From positions 2,666,001 to 2,730,000 of the forward strand of contig JANFOG010000001.1 in NCBI GenBank assembly GCA_024336345.1: a DNA stretch of 64,000 nucleotides, given 5' to 3'. This DNA is from Mariannaea sp. PMI_226. Its lineage: Eukaryota; Ascomycota; Sordariomycetes; Hypocreales; Nectriaceae. Position numbers and translations under genes: made by a program. Each line of letters starts with the position of its first letter. Within the stretch, counting starts at the first letter, position 1. Positions 41,552 to 53,692 of this stretch are shown piece by piece. A model generated the notes under the pieces. That model did no database searches and was not told the origin of the DNA. It saw nothing but the letters and a program-made list of their open reading frames with translations.

Positions 41552-44062
41552 ACAAGGAACGGGTCGGCGAATGTCTCCCCCATAACATCACCTATTGACG
41601 CGATTTTCTACGACACTATGAATTCATGACCCGCCAACGCAAGATCATCCACGTGGCAGACAATATCGACGCAATTACCAAGCACACGACTCTCGCAACT
41701 ATTTTATATTCGATGTACGAGGGAGGCGTTCCACTCTTATCAACAACATGCCCACCCACCTTGGTTCCATGCGATTTATTACGTGGCTTCTGAGCTATAA
41801 TATGACTATATCAAACGGATTAGGTCAATCCAGAGATGTCGAACACTCTATTTTGCGTCTGGTTCTATCGCACCGTCCTGTCGATCTTCCAGCTTTGACG
41901 TCTTCATGGTATCTGATTGGGAGGATCCGTTGACTATAGGTGGGGGATGTGTGTGTCTGAGGAGCTCCAGGGGTTTCAGAACAATTTATGGATCCAATCG
42001 AATTCATCCTACCTGGGACTGGTGTATCAAGGGGATTGCATAACTAGGCAATTAGCAGAGCATCTTCAGCAGAGAGGAATTTCGCGTCGAACCCTTCTGC
42101 AACAGTATCCCAGCTTAGAATCCCGAAATGCGCCAGACAAAACTAATCTTCATTTCAGCCCCCAAGCTTGTATTCAATTGTACTCGAGAGATCGAGATAA
42201 GGTTTCGAAGAGAAGTCGAAATCATGGCTCCGGTTCTTTGGTTCTTTCCCCTGTCTTTCTATTTCCACATTTACCTTAAGCGAGCACGCACTTGCATGGC
42301 CGTTCAAAAGCAACTTAATAACATAACTCCTGCTTTGTGGCAGGCAAAATGGGACAACAGTGCCTCCGGATAAATACGATTTGATCAGGAGACGCCGTAA
42401 TTGGACGTTTGGTAATTCTGCAATTCACAGGAGTGTTGCAGGATTGGTGGGCTATAACTGCTCATCATAACGCCTCTTTCGTTCTCCTGAGGTGATAACG
42501 ACGCTATAGTGATGTGGCCAAACTACAGTACTATCGAGTCGCTGGTTCTGGGGTTACTAGTAGCATCCCCCCTCCCTTTCCTCGTCGTGATGGAATTTAT
42601 TCTTGCATTTTAGAAAATCTGGCTTAGCCGAGACCAGCTGCTGACGTGCTAACTAATTGGTCGTTGATGATGCGTTGCTGATTCTATAGTGGAGCGTCGG
42701 AGAGGTTGCCTAGCCCGTGCTAAAATCATCTTGAGAATGAATTCAAGGTGAGCTGCATGTTACCGGTGGGATTATGCATCATGACACCGAGGATAGTGAG
42801 GGGTCGAGGAGTCCATAAAGGGATAGACGGATCGATCCATGGGGATCGGCTACGTATTGGGGCGGCTGATTATACCAAGATTTAAGCCCCTGTCCCCAAT
42901 TTGGAGCTCGTCCCGGCTGGCACGCCAGTGAATGGATGTTTGTGCCTTGAAAGCCTTGAAAGCCTTGAAAGTTTTGCGACTCTTGTGACCTTGAGCCCTC
43001 CCGAAGACCCCCGGACTCCATAAATGGCTCATAGTACCCCACGCTGAGGGGGGACCCAGTTTACGGCGTTGCGCAGCAAATCGCCACGATACTGGTGGCC
43101 TTTGGCCGTGGTCCGCAGCATTTCAACGCGACAAAAAGGAAGCTGGTATGGTCAATTGGTCCGGTGGGCGGCAAGGGTTGCATCTCTCAACCCACCTCGT
43201 TGACCCCGCCACCGCGGCAAGTCGGAGCCCTCAAGGCTCAGGCCCGCTTTCAACGACAACGCACTTTAGCCGTGCCAGTAATGACCCGTCCTAGTTTCCT
43301 CTAGTTGCAACTGTCGAGTCGGTAGAGGGCATAGTACGTTCCACCGGGAATCCATCAAAGAGGAGGGCTAGCTTTGCTATCTCGTGGCTGCCTGGTATGT
43401 CTACTATGTATGTCGACCTCGGCGATCACAGCAGATATGAAATTGTGGACGACACTGACGGCCTTTGGCCAATACGAGGCTGGAAATGGGTGCCCTCAGG
43501 TGCCCGTCGTGAAACTAAGTAGGACAAACGAAGGCGCGCGAATGACAGGCGTTGGAGGCGTTGGACGCGTGCAGCCGATTACCGACGCTATTCAATTGAC
43601 CTGAGCTTCATCAGTTCAAGTCCAAGCTGTTTAACGTGTGCCACGACCCTTTGGGTTGGAACCTTGCGTTGCATCTCGTGGAAGCCGGGCTGTGGATAAC
43701 ATGATTGGAGCGGGAGTTGAGATGCGTCGGTCATACAACCTCCACAGCCAATCCAAACTAACGTCGAGACAACTCCACACTCCCACCAAGTGGGAGAGAG
43801 CTCTCCATAGCCCAAGGGTAACGTGGGGAATTCTAGATTTGTTCGCAACAATGGATAGCGATGTCAGACCGCATGACGACCCCCCTTCCCCCAAATTTCT
43901 CCGACCCGGACATCATTTAAAGACATTTGGGGGACCTCTCTTCTCTGGCCAGATTGACACTCCCCTCCATCGACATCTGTTTCTCTGGTCAAACGACTCG
44001 AAGAACCGCCCACCCTCCTCGACTCTGACGGCACTGTAGAGACATCCAACCACACAGACAAC
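41552..44062. other. Intergenic between the small secreted protein and lad1
   Basis: 2.5 kb, no gene supported. It includes a three-unit CCTTGAAAG repeat near 42945-42972 and mixed GC sequence. The last 100 bases upstream of lad1 are C/A-rich leader. Regulatory sites for L-arabinose control of lad1 would be expected in the right-hand part but were not identified. Confidence 0.45.
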
Positions 44063-45223
44063 ATGAGCCCATCCCTGAAGCCCAATATTGGTGTCTACAC
44101 CAACCCCAAGCATGACTTGTGGGTGTCTCCCGCTGAGCCCAGCGCTGAGAGTGTTGAGGGAGGTGCCGATCTGAAGGCTGGCGAGGTTACCATTGCTATT
44201 CGAAGCACCGGTATCTGTGGGTAAGTTGAATCACAATTCCTTCCCCAAGTCACAGTTTGAAAGGAATCATGGTCTCACATTACGCTCTCTAGCTCTGACG
44301 TCCACTTCTGGCATGCTGGCTGCATTGGTCCCATGATTGTTGAGGGTGATCACATCCTCGGCCATGAGTCCGCCGGTGAGATCATCGCTGTGCACCCTTC
44401 CGTTACGAGCCTCAAGGTTGGCGACCGGGTTGCCGTCGAGCCCAACATTCCCTGCTTCAAGTGCGAGCCCTGCCTGGTTGGTCGTTACAACGGTTGCGAG
44501 AGTGTTGAGTTCCTCTCCACCCCTCCTGTCCCTGGCCTGTTGCGACGATATGTCAACCACCCCGCCGTTTGGTGCCACAAGATTGGCGATATGTCGTATG
44601 AGAACGGTGCTATGCTTGAGCCTCTGAGTGTGGCCCTTGCTGGTATGCAGAGGGCTAACATCTCCCTCGGTGACCCCGTCCTCGTTTGCGGTGCTGGCCC
44701 CATCGGTTTGATCACCATGCTCTGCTGCGCCGCTGCTGGTGCTGCTCCTATTGTCATCACCGACATCTCAGAGAGCAGATTGGCTTTCGCCAAGGAGCTC
44801 TGCCCCCGAGTCATCACTCACAAGGTTGAGAGAGCCTCTGCTGAGGACAGCGCCAAGGCCATTGTCAAGTCCTTTGGTGGCGTCGAGCCCGCCATCGTCA
44901 TGGAGTGCACTGGTGTCGAGAGCAGCATCGCAGCCGCCATCTGGGCTGTGAAGTTTGGTGGCAAGGTCTTCGTCATCGGAGTTGGCAAGAACGAGATCAA
45001 CATCCCCTTCATGCGCGCCAGCGTGCGCGAGGTCGACATTCAGCTACAGTACCGATACTGCAACACCTGGCCCAGAGCTATTCGACTGGTTGAGAACGGT
45101 GTTGTTGACTTGTCCAGACTGGTCACTCACCGATTCAAGCTGGAGGATGCCATCGAGGCATTCGAGACCTCTGCCAACCCCAGCAGCGGCTCGATCAAGG
45201 TTATGATCCAAAGTCTGGAATAG
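44063..45223 (+). CDS. lad1: L-arabinitol 4-dehydrogenase (zinc, NAD+)
   Basis: Exons 44063-44220 and 44293-45223 (72-nt intron, GTAAGT...TAG) give 362 residues. [20 protein letters not shown] start; catalytic zinc site in [13 protein letters not shown] (Cys52) and GHESAGE; structural zinc loop C-X2-C-X2-C-X7-C in [32 protein letters not shown]; Rossmann motif GAGPIGL followed by [34 protein letters not shown] near the C-terminus. This is the medium-chain sorbitol-dehydrogenase branch and reads as fungal LAD rather than xylitol dehydrogenase. LAD oxidises L-arabinitol to L-xylulose in L-arabinose catabolism and also acts in D-galactose use. Normal length for the family. The very GC3-rich codons suggest high expression. 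Confidence 0.92.
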
Positions 45224-46171
45224 ACTTGACTTTGGAAGGGCGAAATGAATACAAAGAAACTGGATGGTAACTGGCGTAAACTGGGCGATTGATGAATGAA
45301 TTTGGGAGTATGCACAATGACGGAGCTGCTGGACTCTTGTAGTAGAGGGAGCACTACCTTTCTTAGAGACATGAATAGAAACAATATCTTATAGCATTGA
45401 GTTCAACGAAGAAGGGGGATAAATTAATGAATTATTCATTCACGGCATCCTTTTCATTCTTGTGTTCATTCTTGTGAATTATTCTTTATTTGTTTATTAT
45501 TATTAAGATTATTAGCATTGCCATTTTTTTTCGGTTGGTAAATGGACATGATGCAAAAACATCCCAATTATGGAAATCTATCAACCTATCTTAACTTGAG
45601 ATACCCAAGCAAGCTGTGAGTTACGTTACGTGAATGCACAGTAGAGGCTTTTTTTTTTTTTTGCTGCATGTGTTTATCCCTGATCCATTGGTGGAATGTA
45701 TGAGTGATGTATGAGCGAAGAAGTGTGTGAACTAATAGTTGGGATTAATAAGGTAGTTAGTTATGTGTGAGTTGAGTGGCTTGTGGTGGCTAAGGATGGG
45801 GTAGTATTTCATTAAAATACTGCTCAATGCTGCTCCTTCCCGCAAACCCGTAGGTAGTCCAAGTACCTACACAGGAAGGAAGGCAGGCAGTTGACTTTTT
45901 GCCCTTCGTCCAGCACTTGCCGCGGGGTCCAAAACAGGACTAGCGCCGTTTTCCCATTCGGCTTCAGCCAACCGCCTTGCGACTTCTCCCGAGCTTTTTT
46001 TCTCCCTCAGACGACCTCGCTTCACGATCACGACCAGATTCACTCCATCAATTGACCACCCACCCCCGGTCCTATTACCCCCCGGAGCTCCGATATCGAA
46101 TCCCGCGAGGCCCTCTCAACTCTCCTCTCTTCGGCATCCCAATCCGCGCCTTCCTCTCCCCGGCCGTCATA
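45224..46171. other. Intergenic between lad1 and atp20
   Basis: About 950 bases: AT-rich 3' flank with a T-run at 45650-45662, then GC/CT-rich promoter and leader of atp20 from about 45830. Nothing else seen. Confidence 0.5.
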
Positions 46172-46861
46172 ATGCAGTCCCTCGCTCGCCCTATGCTCCG
46201 CTCGCCGGCCCTGCGCCTGGCTGCTCGTCGCTTCGAGAGCAACGCCGCCTCCAAGGCCACCGAGGCCGCCAAGGATACCGCGGCCAAGGCTAAGGAGGGT
46301 CTTTCCCGCGTCAGCTCTGCCGCTGGCCCTGCTGTCGCGAACGCTGCCAAGGGCGTTGCCAATGCCCTCACCAGCATTGGCGGCCCTGCTGCTAAGCTCG
46401 TTGGCTTCGTCGAGCGTACGTGCGCGAATCGCATCCTCCTGCGATCACTAGAGATCTAGCGACTAATAAGATGAAACAGGCCAAGTCCCTTTCGTGGTTT
46501 ACTACTCCAAGGTTGGCCTTGAGGTTGGCAAGATCGTCTTCCACGGCCGCTCAATGAGCCCTCCGTAAGCACAGGCCTCAAATCACACGTGTGGGATGAT
46601 TGAACAATGTCGCTAACTCCGGCGTGTAGCTCCGTGGCCACTTTCCAAACCTACTACCAGAACCTCCTCCAGTCCATCCAGAACCGCTCCATCCTCCAGT
46701 CCTCGCAAAAGTTCATCCAGTCCGCCCGAAGTATCGGCGCTCCTCAGCTTGCCGCCGGCGGTGTTATTGCTGCTGAGCTTCTCGGCTTCTTCACTGTGGG
46801 CGAGATCATTGGCCGCTTCAAGCTGGTTGGCTACCACGGCGAGACTGCTTCTCACCATTAA
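46172..46861 (+). CDS. atp20: Mitochondrial F1Fo-ATP synthase subunit g
   Basis: Exons 46172-46415, 46480-46564 and 46630-46861 give 186 residues; introns of 64 and 65 nt with GTACGT and GTAAGC donors. The presequence MQSLARPMLRSPALRLAARR precedes an Ala/Lys-rich amphipathic stretch (KATEAAKDTAAKAKEG) and the conserved part: LVGFVERQVPFVVYYSKVGLEVGKIVFHGR, then FQTYYQNLLQSI and the single C-terminal membrane helix APQLAAGGVIAAELLGFFTVGEIIG with its GxxxG-type glycines. Subunit g (with e) promotes ATP synthase dimers and cristae shape in the inner membrane. Splice sites were fixed by the continuous family sequence across both junctions. Confidence 0.92.
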
Positions 46862-48634
46862 GCAACCAATTTGGGGGGTTCGGACGGGAGTTATTGACGT
46901 GAGAGGGAGTGGTTAGACGAGATGGATAAAATATGAGGAGTGGGTTATAGATAGATTTGGCCTACCCTCGGCTTAGGTACGCCTGGGAAGGGCCGGTTGG
47001 AGACCATTCGAGGAGTATCTCCTGGGAGATTTAGGAATATCCGATCTTGTCGGGACCTCAATGCTGGTCCTCAGTGAGCACCTTTCTTTTGTAGAACTGT
47101 ACAATCAATCTATACTGCGGTTGGTCACCCACCGCTGCAGTAACTTTTAAGTTATCGTTCGTGCTGGGATATTGGACTTTTTGTGAAATTGTCACGCTGG
47201 ATAATTCGGTGCAAATGAGAATCCAGGAATCCCCTCAGCTGTCCCAAAAATAAAATGATAAGAAGGCAGCGCAAATATAATGATATGTATAAGATACACT
47301 CTGAAATCTCCTATTGTTGGAGTTATTTCGCGTCATATTTAGCTGACATCATGAGAAGGGAGTAAAACGTTGCCAACTCCTTTCTGATTCTATTTCATCA
47401 AAAACACCTCACCGAAAATGAAGATTGGTATAAAACCAAAATATCTAATCTTCTGATCGCTCACCAGAGGCTCCTATCCTATCAAAATGCCCTAGCCTTA
47501 GCAGCTGTTGGGTTAATAAGCATAAACAAGGATGCATGCACATCTTGATTCTGGAAGCTTTTAGCAGATCTAATGACATGTCTTAGTATCTATGCTGTCT
47601 AGTCGCGAAATGATACACGTGCTCCCCTCTCCATTGCTCCTTGAGATGAACCTTGTTTGTTTGCATATCTTGCAGCTATTATGGCAGCATTTTACAAGTA
47701 TGACCCAACGAAGATATAAGTTGTGACCGCATCGATCATTATGATTATTGAATTAAGCTTCCCTGAGGAGGCTTGACAATACGCTCGACTCTGTTATATC
47801 TCCTTCCGGTGATATCTAACTGCTTCGACACTTCAGCTCGTCTGGGAGTCCCTCCGTTCCATCATATTGTTGTTGCAGGGCACTAAGCCTAAGGACGGTC
47901 TTAGAAGATGGCATGAATCTCTTGCTCTCATAAATGATGAGTAAGAGGTGAGAAGCAGAGGACTGACCTCCTGACAACTGCAACTGTATGTCGATTCCGA
48001 TAGCAGAGATTCGGTCGAGATCCTCGAAACCTTCCCCAAAAACTGGTGCGTTTGACGCCGCTCATATCACTGAGAGCTGATCAATTAAATGGCGAGCTGC
48101 GCCACATCTTTCAATGCTCAAGGCGCTTTGAACAACTGGTTGTTACCATCAATGGTTGTATGCGGGCTGATGTCAAGCCAGAAGACCGAGAGCCAGCGCT
48201 TTGCTGCCAACCCGCCACATCTCATTCGAACCCCTGAAATTGGCCAGTACCTAAGGTACTGAGGTGAATCAGCACGGTATCTAAGCGTGTGCGACTTCAT
48301 CAGCCTCAGGCATCCCAAGTGCCACGAAACTGGACAGTGATATGCCGGGAGCTCTCACATTATGTCCAGGGGCAGGCTGATTGCTTGTACCGAGTTCAGC
48401 TGCGGAGCACCGCCTGTTCTTGGTTATTTAAGAGGCCGTTTAAACTAGCTGAGGAATTCGGGTGAAATAATCGCGTCTAAGAAGGGATGGATGAGAGGAC
48501 ATGGTGGTGTTAGTCAACAGAAAGTCATCCTGATATATCATCTATGGGAGCCTTAGTTCAGTCGGGAAAGTGCATGCTCGGATTTTGCTCTCTGGTAAGG
48601 CCGCTCAGATTAGACTTTGCAGGCAGTATTGCCA
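46862..48634. other. Intergenic between atp20 and the methyltransferase
   Basis: 1.8 kb of AT-richer sequence. No gene, tRNA or clear repeat found; a tRNA-like D-arm near 48553 lacks the other arms. Confidence 0.5.
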
Positions 48635-49918
48635 TCACTGAGACCCGGGTCTTCTTGCTGTAAAGATGTGACTGCATGGGATGTTAGTACAATCATTTTT
48701 AACCAAGATGGCGAGAAAAGTTTTGAATCGTAGGAACTCACATGTTGCAGTATGTGTGATAACGCAATTTGCATATTTCGTCCTTAGCTCTGAGGCACAG
48801 CTCTCGGACCTCCTCGAATTTCATTCCGAGTTTATCAATGAACGGTATTAAGGTGAAAGCCTCAAGACTGTGACTGACGCCGAGATTGAACCATTTTGCA
48901 AGCTCCTGTTCTTGCCAGTCAGAAGTCCAGGGACATAGATATGCCTTTACGACTTTCTCCTGAATATCTGTAAATCCTGCAGCCTCCAGCATTTGACGTG
49001 TGTCGTGCGATTTCAATCTGGCAGTGCGGTTCAATTGATCCATGGCATCAAAGTAGAGGTCGACCCACTCCTGATAACTAGACTCAGCTGGCCGTTCATC
49101 GTCATCACATCTCGGTAGGAAATCAACTTCGATATGCTCCAGGTGGCCAACACCGGGCGCTAGGTGCCTGCGAAAGTGTCAGTGTAATTGTGGGGATTGA
49201 GGAAGTACACAACCTACTCAAAAACATTTCGGTATACTTGGGGCCAGAGGTCGGTCTGGATACTGCCTAGCAGCATACGAATATGAATCAAGTCACAGTC
49301 TTTGAAGAGAGGATCCCACGTGCGTTCTTCTAGATCGAATTGCTGTTGGTAACAGCCAAGAGGAATACTGAAAGGAGTCAGCTCATCATAACTAGAAGTG
49401 AACAAACTGAGCTAACTTACAGCTGTGGCATAATTGCATTAAGGTCTACACCCATAACTTGAGCATTGGGGACTCTGGAACAAACAGTTAGTTCAAATTT
49501 CCAATCATGTTGGTTAGGGCATACTCTTCCCCAATATTAACTGCCCATATGCCAGTCCCCGTCCCAAGATCCATGATCCTTGGGGTTGGGCGTGTGATGG
49601 GTGCCTCAAAGAGCTTCTCGTTGCGGGCCACGAGAAAGACTTTGTGAAAAATATCTAAGCGGTTGAGTTCCTCCTACCATGATAGTTAGATGATGAGTTC
49701 CAGAAAGAAGCGTATTTGGTCTTACCGCATCAACAGGAACAAGATATTTCCCAATTTTCCAAGACCCGTAAAAACGCCCATGTCTCCAAAAGCCTGCCTC
49801 GAAACGTTTCCCTCCTGATTCTGGTTCCCTGAAGGCCGGCAAGTTAGACGAGAAAGAGGATCATAGGCCATATATTTGGGACAAAGAAATACCTATTCTG
49901 AGAAGACATGGCGACCAT
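48635..49918 (-). CDS. LaeA/UMTA-like SAM-dependent methyltransferase, 7 exons
   Basis: Exons 49918-49893, 49828-49726, 49673-49525, 49474-49421, 49367-49218, 49167-48742 and 48671-48635 join in frame to 314 residues; six introns of 50-70 nt with GT-AG ends. The order fits the LaeA-like fold: [19 protein letters not shown] and [22 protein letters not shown] motif [19 protein letters not shown] with [42 protein letters not shown]; and ARRPGSQ at the end, like the family's ...YTARRP finish. Fungal members include the secondary-metabolism regulator LaeA and many pathway or orphan methyltransferases. No biosynthetic cluster genes are adjacent, so this looks like an orphan. The exact start is uncertain (an in-frame Met also at 49909). 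Confidence 0.85.
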
Positions 49919-52100
49919 GAGAGATTCTCTATGAATTGTTGACTGGGAAGCTAACCGCAGGTCGTGAGCCTTAGAAAACAGGATAGGCTCGAGTCGCCTG
50001 ATCCTAGCCACAAATTCACAACTGGCACCAATGAGGGACGCAGTGCAAGGAAAGGCAGGTAGATATATCTGGCAGGAATTAGCAAACACAGCTCTCGGCT
50101 CTTTAAGTGCTGTTTCAATGATAGAGACAAATATTGGTATATACTGCTTCTAAAATAGCTAACGCAGTAGGTACTGCAAATCTACAACTTGGAACTTACA
50201 AGAGATTCCCCGGGTTGAATGAAGTTGAATCAAGTAAAACACAACGGGGACAGGATTGGGATCCAGCAAGTGCAGTGGTAAGGAAATGGCAGAGGTAGGG
50301 CAAGAGGGCCTGGACCTAAAGAAACCGGTAGGATTGGCTGCCAAGCGGTGGCAGGGCCCAGGATTTTGAGAAGAGGGGCGAAGGCGGGCCTCGGTGTGGT
50401 TGCGATCCAGAAACAGACGGTTGAAGTCAGGATTTGGAGTGACGGGTGAAGCTCAGTCTCAGTTGCTAGTTGGAGGCTCTGCAAACAGTGGATAGAAGGT
50501 GAAAGCAGGGTGCGTGTGAGTATCGTGTGAGGGTGTGGCGATGGGGACCCGAAAGCGTTGGTGAGAGAGTAAGAAGCTGGTCCTATTTAAGGAGGGGTAT
50601 TTGCGGTGAGCCTTGGGTTTTTGGTGGCGACGGAGCTGGTAGCAGACCAGAAAAGCTGTGATAGGAGGGCCGAGAAGACAAGATGAGCCAAGGATGAGGT
50701 CAAGATAGCGCAGTGAGAAGTCTGTCGAGAAGGGTGTGAGGAAGGGGAGGAAGGTTTGCGATTCTTATTGCCGGCCGGATGGGGACGTGGGAAGGTGGGA
50801 CATCCAGAATTGAGACATGGAACATGGGACATGGGACATGGCACGCACGCACGCAGGGAGTTGAGGGAGAGAGCGTGGAACTGAGAGCGTGGAACTGTGG
50901 GCGTGCTGGCCCTCTTTTGTTTTTCCCGTCTCTTTTTGCACCCCCGTTGGCCTTGATCAAGTGTAGAGAGAGCGCCGCGCCCCTGGGGCTGTTCCTCGAT
51001 GCGCCCCTTGAGGGAGTCTAGTGGGAGAGAAGGGGGGGGCGTCCTCGGGAGGAGCAGAAGGGAGGAGGGGGGGGGGGGTTCGATTGGGGCTTAAAGTTGC
51101 TCATGTTGGTTAGAAAGGCGCTGTAGCTCAGCCCAAGCTAGGTACCCAAGTCCAGAGTAGTAGAGTCGGAGGTACCGTACCCTTCCAAGGTGCTTGAGGT
51201 AAGGTCAGGTAGGTCGGTATTTGACAACCTGCCGAAGGCCAGCTAAGCTCTCGACCTTTACCTAGAGAGGCACCTATTTTTTTTTGGGTGGTGTGCGACT
51301 TCACCTCAAGTTTTCAACTGACCTGAGATGAAGTTACCTTGCGGAGATTTTTTTTGGAGAGTTAGTGTTGCAATATTAGGTAGGTAGAAGAAGCAAGCAA
51401 CGTTGTTGGTCCAAATGACCTTTTGCTATCGATTCCCGTACAGTGCAAACACAGTTTTGAGAAATGCAAAAGGACGATGCCTTGGCGTGAGAGTGAGATG
51501 GATGGGATGGGATGCCAATAATTAAGAGGGGGTATAACAGTTCACCGATAAACAGACCAAGCAGCTCGGCCAAATTCAACCTCGCCTCGAGTGAAGGTAA
51601 GCACACGTAGAGTCGTACCTGGCCCTTTTTTGTCCAAAATTTCCTATTTAAAAGCCTCCTTTAAACAAATTACCTGTCTGCCTACGCACCTACCAGCCTG
51701 TGCACAGAGACCGGCAGAGGTACAGACACAGGCACAGGCCGGTGAGAAGAGGGCACACAGCTAACCCTGACAGAAAAATATTATGGAGTAGTGAATGTGT
51801 ATTAAACTACCTACGGAGTAAGTGCTCGATGTTTTATAGACGTTGACACTTAATAACCTGACCGCTTAAATAAACGGAAAACAAAGAAAGGCAGATGTGT
51901 CATGCGACATGCATCATGCTCATGGACAAGCTAGGTCCCTACTGTGCACCAGCCTTCGAAGGAGCCTTTTCAAGACACAAGAGTATGCATGTGCTACGTC
52001 CCGAGGTCTCTTGCTAGGGCGTTCCTTCGATCGAAGAGTTGTGTTGGATGTCAGTCACGAAATTGCGCCGAAGCCGTTCCCTAGTGAGGACACACAGACT
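49919..52100. other. Upstream region of the methyltransferase gene
   Basis: Purine-rich on the + strand from 50250 to 51080 (C/T-rich toward the methyltransferase), with a G12 run near 51067-51078 and GGTACC/TAGGTA motifs at 51140-51220. One TACGGAGTA at 51812-51820. No gene seen. Confidence 0.5.
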
Positions 52101-52105
52101 GAAAC

Positions 52106-52130
52106 AAAAAAAAAAAAAAAAAAAAAAAAA
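52106..52130. repeat. A25 homopolymer
   Basis: Twenty-five uninterrupted A residues, the longest homopolymer in the window. No retroelement sequence was recognised next to it. Confidence 0.9.
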
Positions 52131-53663
52131 GACACAAACTCTCAGGCTGAAGCTTAGGTTCTCTTGATTATCCTTGATGTCCACTCCTAGCGACCAGCGG
52201 CGGCCACCAAATGATGGCCGGAGACCGGCTCGCAATGGCGGCGGGCGGCTGGTGGGAGCGCTGTGTTTCGGATTTGGAACTACCCGCAGCTGACCGCACT
52301 CTGCGCCTTAGCGTCGAGCGAACCAAGTGCTTTTCGCAGTTAGCGCTACCAGGTCCAGGGAAGATGCGCGATGACAGGGGTCGAGCATATGATGGATTTT
52401 TGCTAGCTAGTGATAGAGGCAGGTTGAGGTTTTGTGGGAGAAGAGAAAAAAAAAAATAGGGTTCCAATAATCCAATACCTTCCCAGAATGAGAACACCTT
52501 CATCAACATATGCGAAATGCAGGCAGACATTTCATAAGAATGGGTTATTCGGCAGAAGAGGGACGCTTGTGGTGTTATGAGCAAAGCTGTTGTTATTACT
52601 GCCACTGAGAGGGATGAATTTTACTCTTTGCAAGCGGTTGCTAGATTGACTGGTGGTGCATGAGGTCGGCTGAATCTCATAGAGCTTGACAGTGCCGAGT
52701 ACCATGTACCATCCAGCAATTATGTCGCGCCCATCAATGCCTTCTCTCGCAGTACTGAGAGCAATGTATCGATGTTGTTAATCCAACCACTCGGCAATGC
52801 CAGATGGCTATCTGCCACATCGGTGAGGTCATATCTCTTCTCAATTCGTTGTGTTGTCTGGATAGATATACCCGGGGTTTGTGGAGACCACCGCTCCGGA
52901 GTCCCTACAATATTTAGGTAGGTACCCACGCACATAACGGAGTGCGAAAGAGGCACCGTACCCACTGTAGCTAAAGGCACTATACGTACATCCCACATCC
53001 CACGGTGACCAAACCCGATGCGATGGGCAGCGCTTTTAGTGTCCGCTTGGGAGCTTGTCGCGCGTCGCTGCCGCTCCGGTGCATGTCACTCATGTCTGGT
53101 GCGCTACGGGTGTTTGAGCCTTCAAGGAATTGGCATTGGAGGAGAGAGATGAGAGGGAATAGAGAGGGATTATGAAGTCAAATAATGCCAAAGATTTCCA
53201 GGGAGGTATTGAAGAAGGGTGTCACACTTATAATTACTACCACCATTCAACCAGTGCTGCCAAGGGATTTTTTTTCTTTCCCAGTCGACTCCTCGCACTA
53301 ATTACTTCTTTGCCCAGTTGACTTGGCAGCGCTCCATATGGGGGCCCCATTTTCTTCCCGTGCACTTCGTCTCGTGCCGTCACCGTGTCCGCAGCGCTCC
53401 CGTCTGTGTTGGATTTTGGCCTCTGGGGTTCAAGTTGGGGGGACCAGCACGCACGTTGGGCTCTATTGAGACACTTGCGCCCAATTGGTACATGCCTGCC
53501 TCTGGTCCTACTATTCACCACAACCACTCAAGAGCGGTCGGAGACTGGCCCGATGTCTTGTCTCTCCTTTTCTACAGTCGTGTTTGGCAATCGTGATGCA
53601 CAACGGCGTGTAAGGACTCAACAGCCTTTTGCCCTGCAGTGTTTTTGGAACTCCGCACCCTTT

Positions 53664-53692
53664 TTTCTTCTTCTTCTTCTTCTTCTTCTTCT
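53664..53692. repeat. (TTC)n microsatellite
   Basis: About nine TTC units. Confidence 0.9.

Noticed and set aside
42779..43042. Minus-strand ORF with FQGFQGFQG repeat
   Set aside because: The repeat is three short CCTTGAAAG units; no other coding signal is present.
48541..48615. tRNA-like stretch with a D-loop-like TTAGTTCAGTCGG
   Set aside because: No T-arm with TTCRA, no matching acceptor stem and no anticodon stem could be found.
52106..52130. A25 run as the tail of a retroposed element
   Set aside because: No upstream retroelement or cDNA-like sequence and no target-site duplication seen.
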